A stretch of DNA of 12,135 nt from Actinomycetota bacterium. Its GTDB lineage: Bacteria > Actinomycetota > Humimicrobiia > Humimicrobiales > Humimicrobiaceae. Under the pieces are notes generated by a model. That model ran no database searches. It was not told the origin of the DNA and saw only the letters and a list, made by a program, of their open reading frames with translations. Below, piece by piece: positions 5,233-12,135 of this stretch (positions are counted from its first letter, which is position 1; the number at the start of each line of letters is the position of its first letter). A program made the translations under genes and the position numbers. The stretch is taken from positions 1-12,135 of the forward strand of contig JAMDDL010000122.1 of NCBI GenBank assembly GCA_023488645.1, written 5' to 3'.

Positions 5233-5949
5233 ATGGAAAACAGGAAATATTCTATATCTGCTTTTTTCCCTGTATATAATGACTGGGGAACTATTCCTTC
5301 CATGACTCTTCTGGCAGAAAGTGTCCTTAAAAGGGTTGCAAAAGAATACGAGATAATTTTAGTTGATGATGGTTCAAATAAGATTACAAAAAAAATTCTT
5401 GAAGAACTTGCTCTCAAAGTTGAAAATTTGAAAATAATTACTCATGAGCATAACAGGGGATATGGCGGTGCACTAAAATCCGGTTTTTATAATGCCGGAT
5501 ATGAGTTGATTTTTTACACAGATGGAGACGCACAGTACAATCCCTTAGAACTTGAGAAACTGGTAAATAAAATGAGCGATAATGTTGATATTGTAAATGG
5601 TTATAAAATTTCACGCCAGGACCCTCTTTATAGAAAAATAATCGGCAGATTGTATCATTTTACAACTAAAATAATGTTTAAATTTAAAATAAGAGATGTT
5701 GATTGTGATTTCCGACTGATTAGAAGAAATCTTTTTGATAATCTTGAACTCAAATACAATAGCGGAGTTATTTGTGTTGAAATGATAAGCAAATTTACCG
5801 CAAGAGGAGCAAGGTTTGTAGAAGTTCCTGTTACGCACTATTTCAGGATTAGCGGCAAGTCCCAGTTTTTTAACTTTAAAAGAATTTTTAAAACCGGAGT
5901 TCATTTAATCAAGCTTTGGTACTGGGTGAGAATAAAAAAACAATATTAG
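5233..5949 (+). CDS. Family 2 glycosyltransferase, DPM1/GtrB-like without membrane tail
   Basis: 238 residues with a GT-A fold of family GT2. The N-terminal strand FFPVYND (11-17) leads to DDGS (45-48), which binds the nucleotide. HNRGYGGALKSG (73-84) and YTDGDAQYNP (95-104) follow; D97-x-D99 is the metal-binding pair. RDVDCDFRLIRR (154-165) and FRISGKSQFF (204-213) match the polyprenyl-phosphate sugar synthase branch. Such enzymes usually transfer a hexose from a nucleotide sugar to polyprenyl phosphate, and many carry one or two C-terminal helices. Here the protein ends with a basic amphipathic stretch and no clear membrane helix, so it is probably peripheral. The ATG lies 57 bases after the epimerase gene, and no strong ribosome binding site is visible. 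The acceptor is inferred. Confidence 0.85.
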   Translation: MENRKYSISAFFPVYNDWGTIPSMTLLAESVLKRVAKEYEIILVDDGSNKITKKILEELALKVENLKIITHEHNRGYGGALKSGFYNAGYELIFYTDGDAQYNPLELEKLVNKMSDNVDIVNGYKISRQDPLYRKIIGRLYHFTTKIMFKFKIRDVDCDFRLIRRNLFDNLELKYNSGVICVEMISKFTARGARFVEVPVTHYFRISGKSQFFNFKRIFKTGVHLIKLWYWVRIKKQY

Positions 5950-5990
5950 CCAAAATTTTGTTAAAAAGAAAAATAGATATAATACAGAAT

Positions 5991-7082
5991 ATGAAAATAA
6001 ACACAAAAAGCAAAAACTCCAAGTATGAATATCATCTTAACAGGATAAATCATATTCCCAAAGTCTTAAAACCAAAAATAATTAATTTAAACAAAATTTA
6101 TGAAAGCTACAGAAATAAAAATGTCATGGTGACAGGCGGCGCAGGTTTTATCGGAAGCAATCTTGCCATTAAGCTTTGTGAACTTGGAGCAAATGTTCTT
6201 GTTGTTGATTCTTTAATTGAAGACTATGGCGGAAATATTTTTAACCTCGAACCAGTCAAAAATAAAATAAAGTTAAATATTGCTGATGTGAGAACTTATC
6301 CTACAATGCTGTATCTCGTAAAAGATCAGGACTATATCTTTAACCTTGCCGGACAGGTAAGTCATATAGACAGCATGATTGATCCGTGGACAGACCTTGA
6401 AATCAACTGCAAAAGTCAGCTTACAATACTTGAGGCATGTAAAAAAAATAACAAGGATGTAAAAATAGTTTATGCCGGAACAAGACAGCAATATGGAAAG
6501 CCTAATTATCTTCCTGTTGATGAAGATCATATTGTTCATCCTACGGATGTAAACGGAATAAATAAAATGGCTGGTGAATGGTATCATATACTTTACAATA
6601 ATGTTTATGGCATCAGGGCTTCTTCACTTAGACTTGTTAACACTTATGGACCCCGCCAGCTTTTAAAGCACAATAGACAGGGTTTCATAGGGTGGTTTAT
6701 AAGACTCATTATTGAAAATAAAAAAATAGAACTGTTTGGCGGAGGAAGTCAGATTAGGGATATTAATTATGTTGATGATGTTGTTGATGCTTTTTTAATT
6801 GCAGGCGCAGATGAATCTGCAAATGGTAATTTCTATAATCTTGGAGGAGATCATCCCATGCCGCTAAAAGATCTGGTAAAATTGATGATTGAAACTGCTC
6901 AAAGTGGAAGTTTTGAGGAGGTTGCATTTCCTGAAGAAAGAAAAAACATAGATATAGGTGATTTTTACTCAGATTATTCCAAGATAAAGCATGAACTTGG
7001 CTGGCAGCCAAAAGTTTCAATCAGTGAAGGACTTCAAAAAACTTTTGAATACTATAAAAAATATCGGGGTTATTATTTTTAA
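5991..7082 (+). CDS. NAD-dependent epimerase/dehydratase (SDR) with Asn in place of the catalytic Tyr
   Basis: 363 residues from ATG 5991. About 44 polar residues come before the nucleotide-binding site VTGGAGFIGSNL (47-58), an unusually long lead. Other SDR landmarks are NLAGQVSH (118-125), AGTRQQYG (162-169), LVNTYGPRQ (215-223) and FGGGSQIRDINYVDDVVDAF (249-268). Where a Y-x-x-x-K pair is expected, the sequence reads DVNGINKMAGE, so Lys192 is kept but Tyr is replaced by Asn188; the usual active-site Ser/Thr is Thr164. From memory, a set of bacterial epimerase-like proteins shares this DVNG-NK motif, so it is probably a family trait and not a mutation. The frame is open upstream to a TTG at 5916 inside the glycosyltransferase gene, but the ATG avoids that overlap; neither has a good ribosome binding site. 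It probably acts on a nucleotide sugar made in this cluster; the reaction is unknown. Confidence 0.8.
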   Translation: MKINTKSKNSKYEYHLNRINHIPKVLKPKIINLNKIYESYRNKNVMVTGGAGFIGSNLAIKLCELGANVLVVDSLIEDYGGNIFNLEPVKNKIKLNIADVRTYPTMLYLVKDQDYIFNLAGQVSHIDSMIDPWTDLEINCKSQLTILEACKKNNKDVKIVYAGTRQQYGKPNYLPVDEDHIVHPTDVNGINKMAGEWYHILYNNVYGIRASSLRLVNTYGPRQLLKHNRQGFIGWFIRLIIENKKIELFGGGSQIRDINYVDDVVDAFLIAGADESANGNFYNLGGDHPMPLKDLVKLMIETAQSGSFEEVAFPEERKNIDIGDFYSDYSKIKHELGWQPKVSISEGLQKTFEYYKKYRGYYF

Positions 7083-7089
7083 CATTTAA

Positions 7090-7129
7090 TTGACATCATG
7101 ATAACAAAAATGCTTTAATGTAATCATTA
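7090..7129 (+). promoter_or_regulatory. vapBC promoter with candidate operator
   Basis: A perfect TTGACA (7090-7095) and TTTAAT (7114-7119) are separated by 18 bases, the best -35/-10 pair I found in the window. The inverted repeat TAATG-TAAT-CATTA (7116-7129) overlaps the -10 and would suit autorepression by the VapB ribbon-helix-helix protein, the usual control of such modules. The promoter is seen; the operator role is inferred. Confidence 0.5.
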
Positions 7130-7157
7130 TAATTATTTTTATTTGTAAGGTTGCAAA

Positions 7158-7415
7158 ATGAAAAGGACTCAAATTCAATTAACGGATAAACAGTATAGAT
7201 TGTTAAAAGAAATTTCCTCAGAAAAAAATATTTCATTGGCAGAGGTTGTGAGGGAAGCCATTTCTTTTTATTCTTCTTCAACTGCGGTTATTGATAAGGA
7301 TATAAAAATCCATGATGCTTTAAGTTTGATTGGAAAATATAATTCAGGTAAGTCAGATATTTCCATAAAGCATGACGAGTATTTAGAGAAAGCATTTAAA
7401 GAGGAGGATGAATAA
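7158..7415 (+). CDS. vapB: VapB-type ribbon-helix-helix antitoxin
   Basis: 85 residues. KRTQIQLTD (2-10) forms the DNA-contacting strand, and two helices follow (about 10-22 and 26-38, SLAEVVREAISFY), giving a ribbon-helix-helix fold. The rest is a charged, probably flexible tail ending HDEYLEKAFKEEDE, typical of antitoxins that wrap their PIN partner. AAGG lies about nine bases before the ATG. The downstream PIN toxin gene starts five bases after the stop, so the pair forms one operon. It should neutralise VapC and repress its own promoter; a strong promoter with an inverted repeat over its -10 lies just upstream. The module sits inside the sugar cluster and is not related to it in function. 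Confidence 0.85.
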   Translation: MKRTQIQLTDKQYRLLKEISSEKNISLAEVVREAISFYSSSTAVIDKDIKIHDALSLIGKYNSGKSDISIKHDEYLEKAFKEEDE

Positions 7416-7420
7416 AAGAA

Positions 7421-7819
7421 ATGAGTATATTTATTGATACCTGTGCTTTTATTGCCTTAGTTAATTCTGATGACGAATATAATTTTATTGCTGCGGATTT
7501 ATTTAAAAAAGCTGCTGAAGCTGATGAAAAATTTTTTTCTTCAAATTATGTTCTGCTTGAAACAATTTTTTTGCTGCAAAGAGAAATTGGTTTATCAGCA
7601 GTAAATGATTTCAGGAAATTAATGCTTCCAATAATAAACATAATATGGGTGGATGAGAAAATTCATAACGATTGTTTGAATAATCTTATAGCAGCAGAAA
7701 AGAGAAAAATTAGTCTTACTGACTATTCAAGTTTTTATATTTTGGATAATTATAAAATTGATATGGTTTTTTCATTTGACAAACATTTCAAAGAAAAAGG
7801 TTATAAATTTTTAGAATAA
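7421..7819 (+). CDS. vapC: VapC-type PIN-domain ribonuclease toxin
   Basis: A 132-residue PIN domain, the normal VapC length. The acidic metal-binding set is complete: D6 in FIDTCAF, E47 in NYVLLETIF, D101 in ISLTDYSSF and D120 in FSFDKHF. VapC toxins are Mg2+-dependent endoribonucleases that often cut tRNA or rRNA and are inhibited by the cognate VapB. GAGGAGG (7401-7407), inside the end of vapB, is the probable ribosome binding site, though 13 bases is rather far from the ATG; coupling to vapB translation may help. No break is visible, so the toxin looks active. The aminotransferase gene follows 29 bases later, so transcription from the vapBC promoter may reach the sugar genes. The RNA target cannot be read from the sequence. 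Confidence 0.9.
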   Translation: MSIFIDTCAFIALVNSDDEYNFIAADLFKKAAEADEKFFSSNYVLLETIFLLQREIGLSAVNDFRKLMLPIINIIWVDEKIHNDCLNNLIAAEKRKISLTDYSSFYILDNYKIDMVFSFDKHFKEKGYKFLE

Positions 7820-7840
7820 CCTATTTAAGGTTAACTTTAA
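7817..7840. repeat. Short overlapping dyads between vapC and the aminotransferase gene
   Basis: TAACCT (7817-7822) and AGGTTA (7828-7833) form a 6-bp stem with a 5-base loop starting in the vapC stop codon. An overlapping palindrome matches at 14 of 16 positions (7825-7840, centre GTTAAC). No T-run follows, so it is at best a weak hairpin or a protein-binding site. Confidence 0.25.
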
Positions 7841-7848
7841 ATACAATA

Positions 7849-8949
7849 ATGAAGGTACCGTTTGGGGATTTATCAAGGCAATATAAAGTATATAAGAAGG
7901 AATTTGACACTATAATTTCCGGGGTTCTTGAAAAGGGAAACTTCATACTTGGAGAAAACCTTTCAAGATTCGAAACTAATTTTGCAGGTTACTTGGGAGC
8001 GAAGTACGGTGTTGGAGTCGGTTCGGGGACTGAAGCACTTCACCTTGCGCTTGTTGCTTGCGGTATCGGGATGGGAGATGAAGTAATTACTGTTGCGAAT
8101 ACTGCAGTCCCCACAATTTCGGCAATTGATTTTGCTGGAGCAACCCCTGTTTTTGTTGACATAGAAGAAAACTCTTACCTTATTAATCCAGACTTAATTG
8201 AAAGCAGGATAACTTCCAGAACAAAAGCCATAATTCCTGTCCATTTATATGGAAACCCCTGCAATATGGATAAGATTATAAGTATTGCAAAGAAATATAA
8301 TCTTAAAGTGATTGAAGACTGTGCCCAGGCTCATGGAGCGGAATACAAAGGTAAAAAAGCGGGAACATTTGGAGATTTGGGCGCTTTTAGCTTTTATCCG
8401 TCAAAAAACCTTGGAGCAAATGGTGATGCCGGTATGATAGTTACAAACAACGGAGAGCTTGCGGAAAAAGTAAGGCTTCTCAGAAATTATGGTTTTGAGG
8501 ACAGATATAAAAGTATTATGAGAGGTTTTAACAGCCGGCTTGATGAAATTCAGGCAGCTCTTCTTGATTTTAAGTTAACAAAGCTTGATGAATGGAACTT
8601 AAGAAGAAAGCAGATTGCCAAAAGATATATAAGCGAATTGAGCGGACTTCCGATAATACTTCCGTCATATCTGCCTGAAAATACACATGTATTTCATCTC
8701 TTTGTCATAAGAGTTGCCCAAAGAGACAAATTTATGAAGTTTCTGTTAAATGAAGGAATTAGCACAATTATACATTATCCAATTCCGATATATTTACAGC
8801 CAGCTTATAAATTCCTTGGCTGTAAAAAAGAAGACCTTCCGGTTATAGAAAAAATTTTAGAAGAGATATTATCTATCCCGATTTATCCTGAACTTGAAGA
8901 TGCTGAGGTTGATTATGTCATTGCTGTCATCAAAAAATTTTACAATTGA
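7849..8949 (+). CDS. DegT/DnrJ/EryC1/StrS-family PLP aminotransferase, probably for a 3-amino sugar
   Basis: A 366-residue sugar aminotransferase of fold type I. GSGTEALHLAL (58-68) binds the PLP phosphate. D157 and Q160 in EDCAQAHGA contact the ring, and K186 in FYPSKNLGA is the Schiff-base lysine. NSRLDEIQAA (228-237) and IHYPIPIYLQPAY (308-320) are further family marks. The HYPIPI-LQ-AY form is, from memory, more typical of dTDP-3-keto sugar 3-aminotransferases (FdtB/QdtB/DesV type) than of 4-aminotransferases such as ArnB. It would use L-glutamate to aminate a keto-deoxysugar, which fits RmlB and the RmlC-like cupin just downstream. ATG 7849 gives the standard N-terminus (MKVPFGDLSRQY); the nearest AAGG is 18 bases away, so initiation may be weak or coupled to vapC. 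Family certain; regiochemistry inferred. Confidence 0.88.
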   Translation: MKVPFGDLSRQYKVYKKEFDTIISGVLEKGNFILGENLSRFETNFAGYLGAKYGVGVGSGTEALHLALVACGIGMGDEVITVANTAVPTISAIDFAGATPVFVDIEENSYLINPDLIESRITSRTKAIIPVHLYGNPCNMDKIISIAKKYNLKVIEDCAQAHGAEYKGKKAGTFGDLGAFSFYPSKNLGANGDAGMIVTNNGELAEKVRLLRNYGFEDRYKSIMRGFNSRLDEIQAALLDFKLTKLDEWNLRRKQIAKRYISELSGLPIILPSYLPENTHVFHLFVIRVAQRDKFMKFLLNEGISTIIHYPIPIYLQPAYKFLGCKKEDLPVIEKILEEILSIPIYPELEDAEVDYVIAVIKKFYN

Positions 8950-8961
8950 TTTATTCAATTT

Positions 8962-8989
8962 ACATATAAATATATATATGTTATTTTTT
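8962..8989 (+). terminator. Possible weak terminator after the aminotransferase gene
   Basis: ACATATA (8962-8968) and TATATGT (8975-8981) form a 7-bp stem, and a T-rich run follows (8984-8989). The stem is almost all A:T, so it would be weak. The gap 8950-9078 holds nothing else I can support. Confidence 0.25.
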
Positions 8990-9078
8990 ACGGTGATAAA
9001 ATATGACCAGAATATTTTATAAAAAATAATTATATTTCTAATAAAAATATTATCTTGTATGCAGATAAGGAGAAGGCT

Positions 9079-9540
9079 TTGACATTAATTCATGGTGTGA
9101 AAACGAAAAAACTAAAAGTTGTTGCAGATGAGCGAGGCCGTCTTATGGAAATGCTGAGAGCTGATGATGAGCTCTTCATAAAATTTGGCCAGGCTTACAT
9201 GACAACTGCTTATCCCGGGGTAGTTAAAGGATGGCATTATCATAAATTACAAACAGATTCATTCATAGTCGTAAAGGGGATGATGAAAGTCGTTCTTTAT
9301 GACAGCCGCAAGGATTCCGGAACTTATGGAGAAATTAATGAATTTTTTATGGGAGAACATAATCCTATCCTTCTTCAAATACCGCAATATGTTTATCACG
9401 GCTTTAAATGCATAAGTCAGGATGAGGCAATCTGCATTAACATACCAACTGAAACCTACAAATATAATGAACCTGATGAATACAGGGTTGAACCACACAG
9501 CAAGGAAATTCCTTATGACTGGTCAAGAAAGGACGGATAG
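9079..9540 (+). CDS. RmlC-like cupin, dTDP-4-dehydrorhamnose 3,5-epimerase family
   Basis: 153 residues from TTG 9079, chosen because AAGGAG lies six bases upstream; the frame also allows TTG 9055, which has no such site. The cupin core has KGWHYHK (50-56) with H53 and H55, VLYDSR (72-77), NEFFMGEHNP (87-96), PQYVYHGFKCIS (102-113) with H107, and PTETYKYNEPDEY (123-135). This is the RmlC family, which epimerises dTDP-4-keto-6-deoxyhexoses through a His-based catalytic site. It is shorter than classical RmlC (about 180 residues) and has KGWHYHK where RmlC has an RGLH-type motif, so activity could be single-site epimerisation, or isomerisation feeding the adjacent aminotransferase. It is followed by RmlB 107 bases later. 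The last codons and stop lie in a 9-bp tandem duplication. Confidence 0.8.
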   Translation: MTLIHGVKTKKLKVVADERGRLMEMLRADDELFIKFGQAYMTTAYPGVVKGWHYHKLQTDSFIVVKGMMKVVLYDSRKDSGTYGEINEFFMGEHNPILLQIPQYVYHGFKCISQDEAICINIPTETYKYNEPDEYRVEPHSKEIPYDWSRKDG

Positions 9541-9548
9541 GACGGATA
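9531..9548 (+). repeat. 9-bp tandem duplication across a stop codon
   Basis: GGACGGATA occurs twice without a gap, at 9531-9539 and 9540-9548. The cupin stop TAG (9538-9540) spans the junction. The second unit repeats Asp-Gly in frame and brings another stop, TAA, at 9547-9549. It looks like a recent slippage event with no loss of the protein. Confidence 0.85.
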
Positions 9549-9647
9549 AAAGTTCTAACTGCAATTAATAAAAAAATAAAAATAATATAATAATCTACAA
9601 ATAATCATATTTTAAAACAAAGACTTTATAAAAAATTTGGAGGAAAC

Positions 9648-10646
9648 TTGGAAGACAGAAAATTCAGAACGATATTGGTTACGGGTGGAGCTGGTTTTAT
9701 AGGAAGCAATTTTATTCATTACATGGTTAAAAAATATCCTGAGTATAATATTATTAATCTTGATAAACTGACCTACGCAGGAAACCTTGAAAATCTTAAA
9801 TCTGTTGAAAATAAGTCCAATTACAGGTTTATCAGAGGAGATATTGCAGATACAAAAATAGTAGGGGAAATATTTAACGGAAACAAGATTGATGCAGTGG
9901 TTAATTTTGCTGCAGAATCCCATGTTGACAGGTCAATTGACAATCCAGGAGTTTTTATTCAAACAGATATATATGGCACGTATGTCCTGCTTGAAGCTGT
10001 TAAAAAACATAAAACCGGATTATTTTTTCAGATAAGTACTGATGAAGTGTATGGTTCCATTCTGAACGGTTCATTTAAGGAAGACGATCCTCTTCTTCCC
10101 AACAGCCCTTATTCTGCATCAAAAGCAGGAGCTGAAATGATAGTTCGCTCATTTTACAAGACCTACGGCACTCCAATTGTAATAACAAGGACTTCCAATA
10201 ATTTTGGTCCATATCAATTTCCTGAAAAAGTCATACCATTATTTGTTACCAATTTAATTGATGATATAAAAGTACCTCTTTATGGTGACGGGCTTAATGT
10301 AAGGGACTGGATATATGTGGAAGATAGCTGCAGAGCAATAGATATAGTTCTTCACAAGGGAGCAACAGGTGAAATATATAATATAGGCGGGGGCAATGAG
10401 AAACCCAATATCTGGATAACTAAAAAATTAATTGAACTTACAGGCAAATCTGAATCAATGATTGAACCTGTTGCTGACAGACTTGGTCATGACAGAAGAT
10501 ATTCCATAGACTGCTCAAAAATTGAAAAGGAGTTTGGCTGGGTTCCTGAATATAATTTTGAAGAAGCACTCGAAAAAACTGTTTACTGGTACATAAATAA
10601 TGAAGAATGGTGGAGGCCACTAAAAGTAAGAATTTCAAAGAAGTAA
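9648..10646 (+). CDS. rmlB: dTDP-glucose 4,6-dehydratase
   Basis: A 332-residue SDR dehydratase that converts dTDP-glucose to dTDP-4-keto-6-deoxyglucose, the entry step to rhamnose and most deoxy- and aminodeoxysugars. NAD-binding VTGGAGFIGSN is at 11-21, then DKLTYAGN (39-46) and NFAAESHVDRSI (86-97), both diagnostic of RmlB. The catalytic triad T131-D132-E133 (ISTDEVYGS) and Y155xxxK159 (SPYSASKAGAEM) are complete, as are RTSNNFGPYQFPEK (181-194) and the substrate loop DRLGHDRRYSID (277-288). Length is normal. The start is TTG at 9648, with GGAGG four bases upstream. RmlA and RmlD are not in the window, so the substrate must come from a gene elsewhere and the product may not be rhamnose. 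Upstream 9550-9647 is AT-rich with a TATAAT at 9586-9591 but no good -35. Confidence 0.93.
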   Translation: MEDRKFRTILVTGGAGFIGSNFIHYMVKKYPEYNIINLDKLTYAGNLENLKSVENKSNYRFIRGDIADTKIVGEIFNGNKIDAVVNFAAESHVDRSIDNPGVFIQTDIYGTYVLLEAVKKHKTGLFFQISTDEVYGSILNGSFKEDDPLLPNSPYSASKAGAEMIVRSFYKTYGTPIVITRTSNNFGPYQFPEKVIPLFVTNLIDDIKVPLYGDGLNVRDWIYVEDSCRAIDIVLHKGATGEIYNIGGGNEKPNIWITKKLIELTGKSESMIEPVADRLGHDRRYSIDCSKIEKEFGWVPEYNFEEALEKTVYWYINNEEWWRPLKVRISKK

Positions 10647-10765
10647 TATTTTTGTTTTTAACATAAACTTTTTGTAATTTATTGTTTAAGCACAAAAAAT
10701 ATCATCGTTAAATTAAATTCTTAAAATAGTATTTGATAGTTGTCTTGAAAGGTTAATATATTGCC

Positions 10766-12127
10766 ATGAAAGTTTGTGTAATCGGAGTAGGTTATGTTGG
10801 CTTGATAACAGGAGTTTGTCTTGCAGAAATTGGTCATAATGTAATATGTGTTGATAATATTGATGGTAAGATAGAGAAGCTTAAAAATGGAATCAGCCCC
10901 ATATATGAACCCGATCTTGAACGATTTATTAAAAAAAATTTAAAATCAGGAAATATCAGTTTTATTAATGATATTAAAAGTGGTGTTGAAAATAGTGAAA
11001 TAATACTTATTTCTGTCGGGACTCCTTCGCTTTCAAACGGACAGGCAGATCTGACTTATGTTGAAAATGTTGCAACGGAAGTAGGCAAATATATTAATAA
11101 TGAGAAAGTAATAGTAAATAAAAGCACAGTGCCTATTGGTTCCGGCGACTGGGTTTCGAAGATTATTTCTGAAAGTATTGAAAAAAATAATTCTAATAAG
11201 AATATTAAATTCAGCATTGTATCAAATCCGGAATTTCTAAGAGAAGGAAGCGCATTAGGGGATACCTTTTTCCCTGAAAGAATAATTATTGGTTCATCTT
11301 CCAAAAAAGCAATAAAAAAAATGCTTGAGCTTTATAAACCATTGATAGATCAAAGTTTTGACTGGCCTTCAGATATTCCAAGATTACTTCCGGAAGGAAA
11401 AAATATTCCGGTGGTTATTTCTGATTTGGCAAGTGCCGAAATGACAAAATATGCTTCCAATTCCTTTCTGGCAACCAAAATTTCTTTTGTAAACGAAATT
11501 GCCAATATTTGCGAGAAAGTAGGCGCAGATATAAAGAAAGTAACGGAAGGCATGGGTCTTGACAGCAGAATTGGACCTAAATTTTTAAATGCCGGAATCG
11601 GCTGGGGGGGTTCATGTCTGCCAAAAGATGTTTCTGCCCTTGCTTATACTGCAAGAGAGTATGGGCTTACCCCTGAAATTTTAAACGCAATTGTATCCGT
11701 AAACAAAAATCAAAAAAATGAGATAGTTAAAAGAGTTCAGGATGAGTTAAAAATAGTAAAAGGAAAAACAATAGCAGTTCTAGGAATTGCTTTTAAACCA
11801 GATACAGATGATGTCAGAGAGTCACCCGCAATTTCCATTATGAACAGTCTTATCCACTTAGATGCCAGCATAAAAGCATATGATCCCATAGTTAAAGAGA
11901 GGCCCAAAAGTCTAAATGAAAAAGTAACTTTATGCAAAGATGCTTATGAAGCAATAAGAGATGCAGATCTCCTGATACTGGCAACAGAATGGAAAGAATT
12001 TAAACATATAGACTATTCTAAAATTAAAAATTTGATGGCTCATAATATAATTATTGATGGAAGAAATCTATTTGATAAAGAAAAGCTTCAAAGTCTGGGA
12101 TTTAAATATATCGGCATAGGCAGGTAA
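10766..12127 (+). CDS. ugd: UDP-glucose 6-dehydrogenase
   Basis: A 453-residue enzyme of the UDP-glucose/GDP-mannose dehydrogenase family. It oxidises UDP-glucose twice with NAD+ to UDP-glucuronate, a precursor of acidic polysaccharides. The Rossmann motif GVGYVG (7-12) is followed by VGTP (84-87), STVPIGS (120-126) and NPEFLREG (154-161, catalytic Glu region). The central helix EMTKYASNSFLATKISFVNE carries K228 and N232. The catalytic cysteine is C284 in GWGGSCLPKD, and the C-terminal UDP-binding domain has GIAFKPDTDDVRESP (340-354). A stretch of about 20 residues (196-216) before the central helix is longer than in the shortest homologues, a variant I recall from other bacteria. AAAGG lies 13 bases before the ATG. 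A possible next start, ATG at 12133-12135, with AGG eight bases upstream, suggests that the cluster continues. Confidence 0.93.
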   Translation: MKVCVIGVGYVGLITGVCLAEIGHNVICVDNIDGKIEKLKNGISPIYEPDLERFIKKNLKSGNISFINDIKSGVENSEIILISVGTPSLSNGQADLTYVENVATEVGKYINNEKVIVNKSTVPIGSGDWVSKIISESIEKNNSNKNIKFSIVSNPEFLREGSALGDTFFPERIIIGSSSKKAIKKMLELYKPLIDQSFDWPSDIPRLLPEGKNIPVVISDLASAEMTKYASNSFLATKISFVNEIANICEKVGADIKKVTEGMGLDSRIGPKFLNAGIGWGGSCLPKDVSALAYTAREYGLTPEILNAIVSVNKNQKNEIVKRVQDELKIVKGKTIAVLGIAFKPDTDDVRESPAISIMNSLIHLDASIKAYDPIVKERPKSLNEKVTLCKDAYEAIRDADLLILATEWKEFKHIDYSKIKNLMAHNIIIDGRNLFDKEKLQSLGFKYIGIGR

Positions 12128-12135
12128 AAAGTATG

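Noticed and set aside
5916..5990. Longer epimerase starting at TTG 5916
   Set aside because: This start lies within the glycosyltransferase gene and has no ribosome binding site; ATG 5991 is cleaner, though the true start is not certain.
9055..9078. Longer cupin starting at TTG 9055
   Set aside because: No ribosome binding site precedes it, whereas AAGGAG is well placed for TTG 9079.

Overview
This window comes from an AT-rich bacterial genome (by eye about 30% G+C). Start codons are often TTG or GTG behind clear Shine-Dalgarno sequences, and there is a membrane-anchored GerMN-domain protein of the kind common in Firmicutes-like and related anaerobic lineages. The sequence alone does not fix the taxon. 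A low-GC Clostridia-like or Atribacterota-like anaerobe would fit, but that is a guess.

Left region (1-2614): a patchwork of toxin-antitoxin material and a duplicated lipoprotein gene. It opens with two 21-bp direct repeats resembling the end of an IS21-type element. An intact MNT nucleotidyltransferase antitoxin follows, then a frameshifted and truncated HEPN toxin. A 466-bp segment holding the start of a TPR lipoprotein gene occurs twice in direct orientation, 1199 bp apart, with one mismatch. Copy 1 has lost its 3' end and is joined to what reads as a frameshifted RelE-family toxin remnant. Copy 2 is complete. Between the copies, on the minus strand, lie an intact DUF4258/DUF2283 pair and a probable second DUF4258 fragment.

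Middle region (2615-4245): a spacer with inverted repeats around a likely promoter, a single-pass membrane protein with a C-terminal GerMN domain, and a convergent 52-residue minus-strand ORF with a good ribosome binding site. An AT-rich spacer then leads into the sugar cluster.

Right region (4246-12127): a nucleotide-sugar and glycan cluster, all on the plus strand. It contains a GalE-like epimerase, a family 2 glycosyltransferase, a second SDR epimerase with Asn where the catalytic Tyr is expected, a vapBC module, a DegT-family aminotransferase, a short RmlC-like cupin, RmlB and UDP-glucose dehydrogenase. RmlB would make dTDP-4-keto-6-deoxyglucose. The cupin and aminotransferase could turn this into an aminated or epimerised deoxysugar. 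The GalE-like protein and UDP-glucose dehydrogenase would supply UDP-galactose-type and UDP-glucuronate precursors, and the glycosyltransferase would place one sugar on a lipid or glycan acceptor. RmlA, RmlD, a flippase and a polymerase are not in the window, so the locus probably continues to the right.

I see no tRNA, rRNA, CRISPR array or complete transposase. The most unusual parts are the direct-repeat and toxin-antitoxin mosaic on the left and the Tyr-less epimerase.
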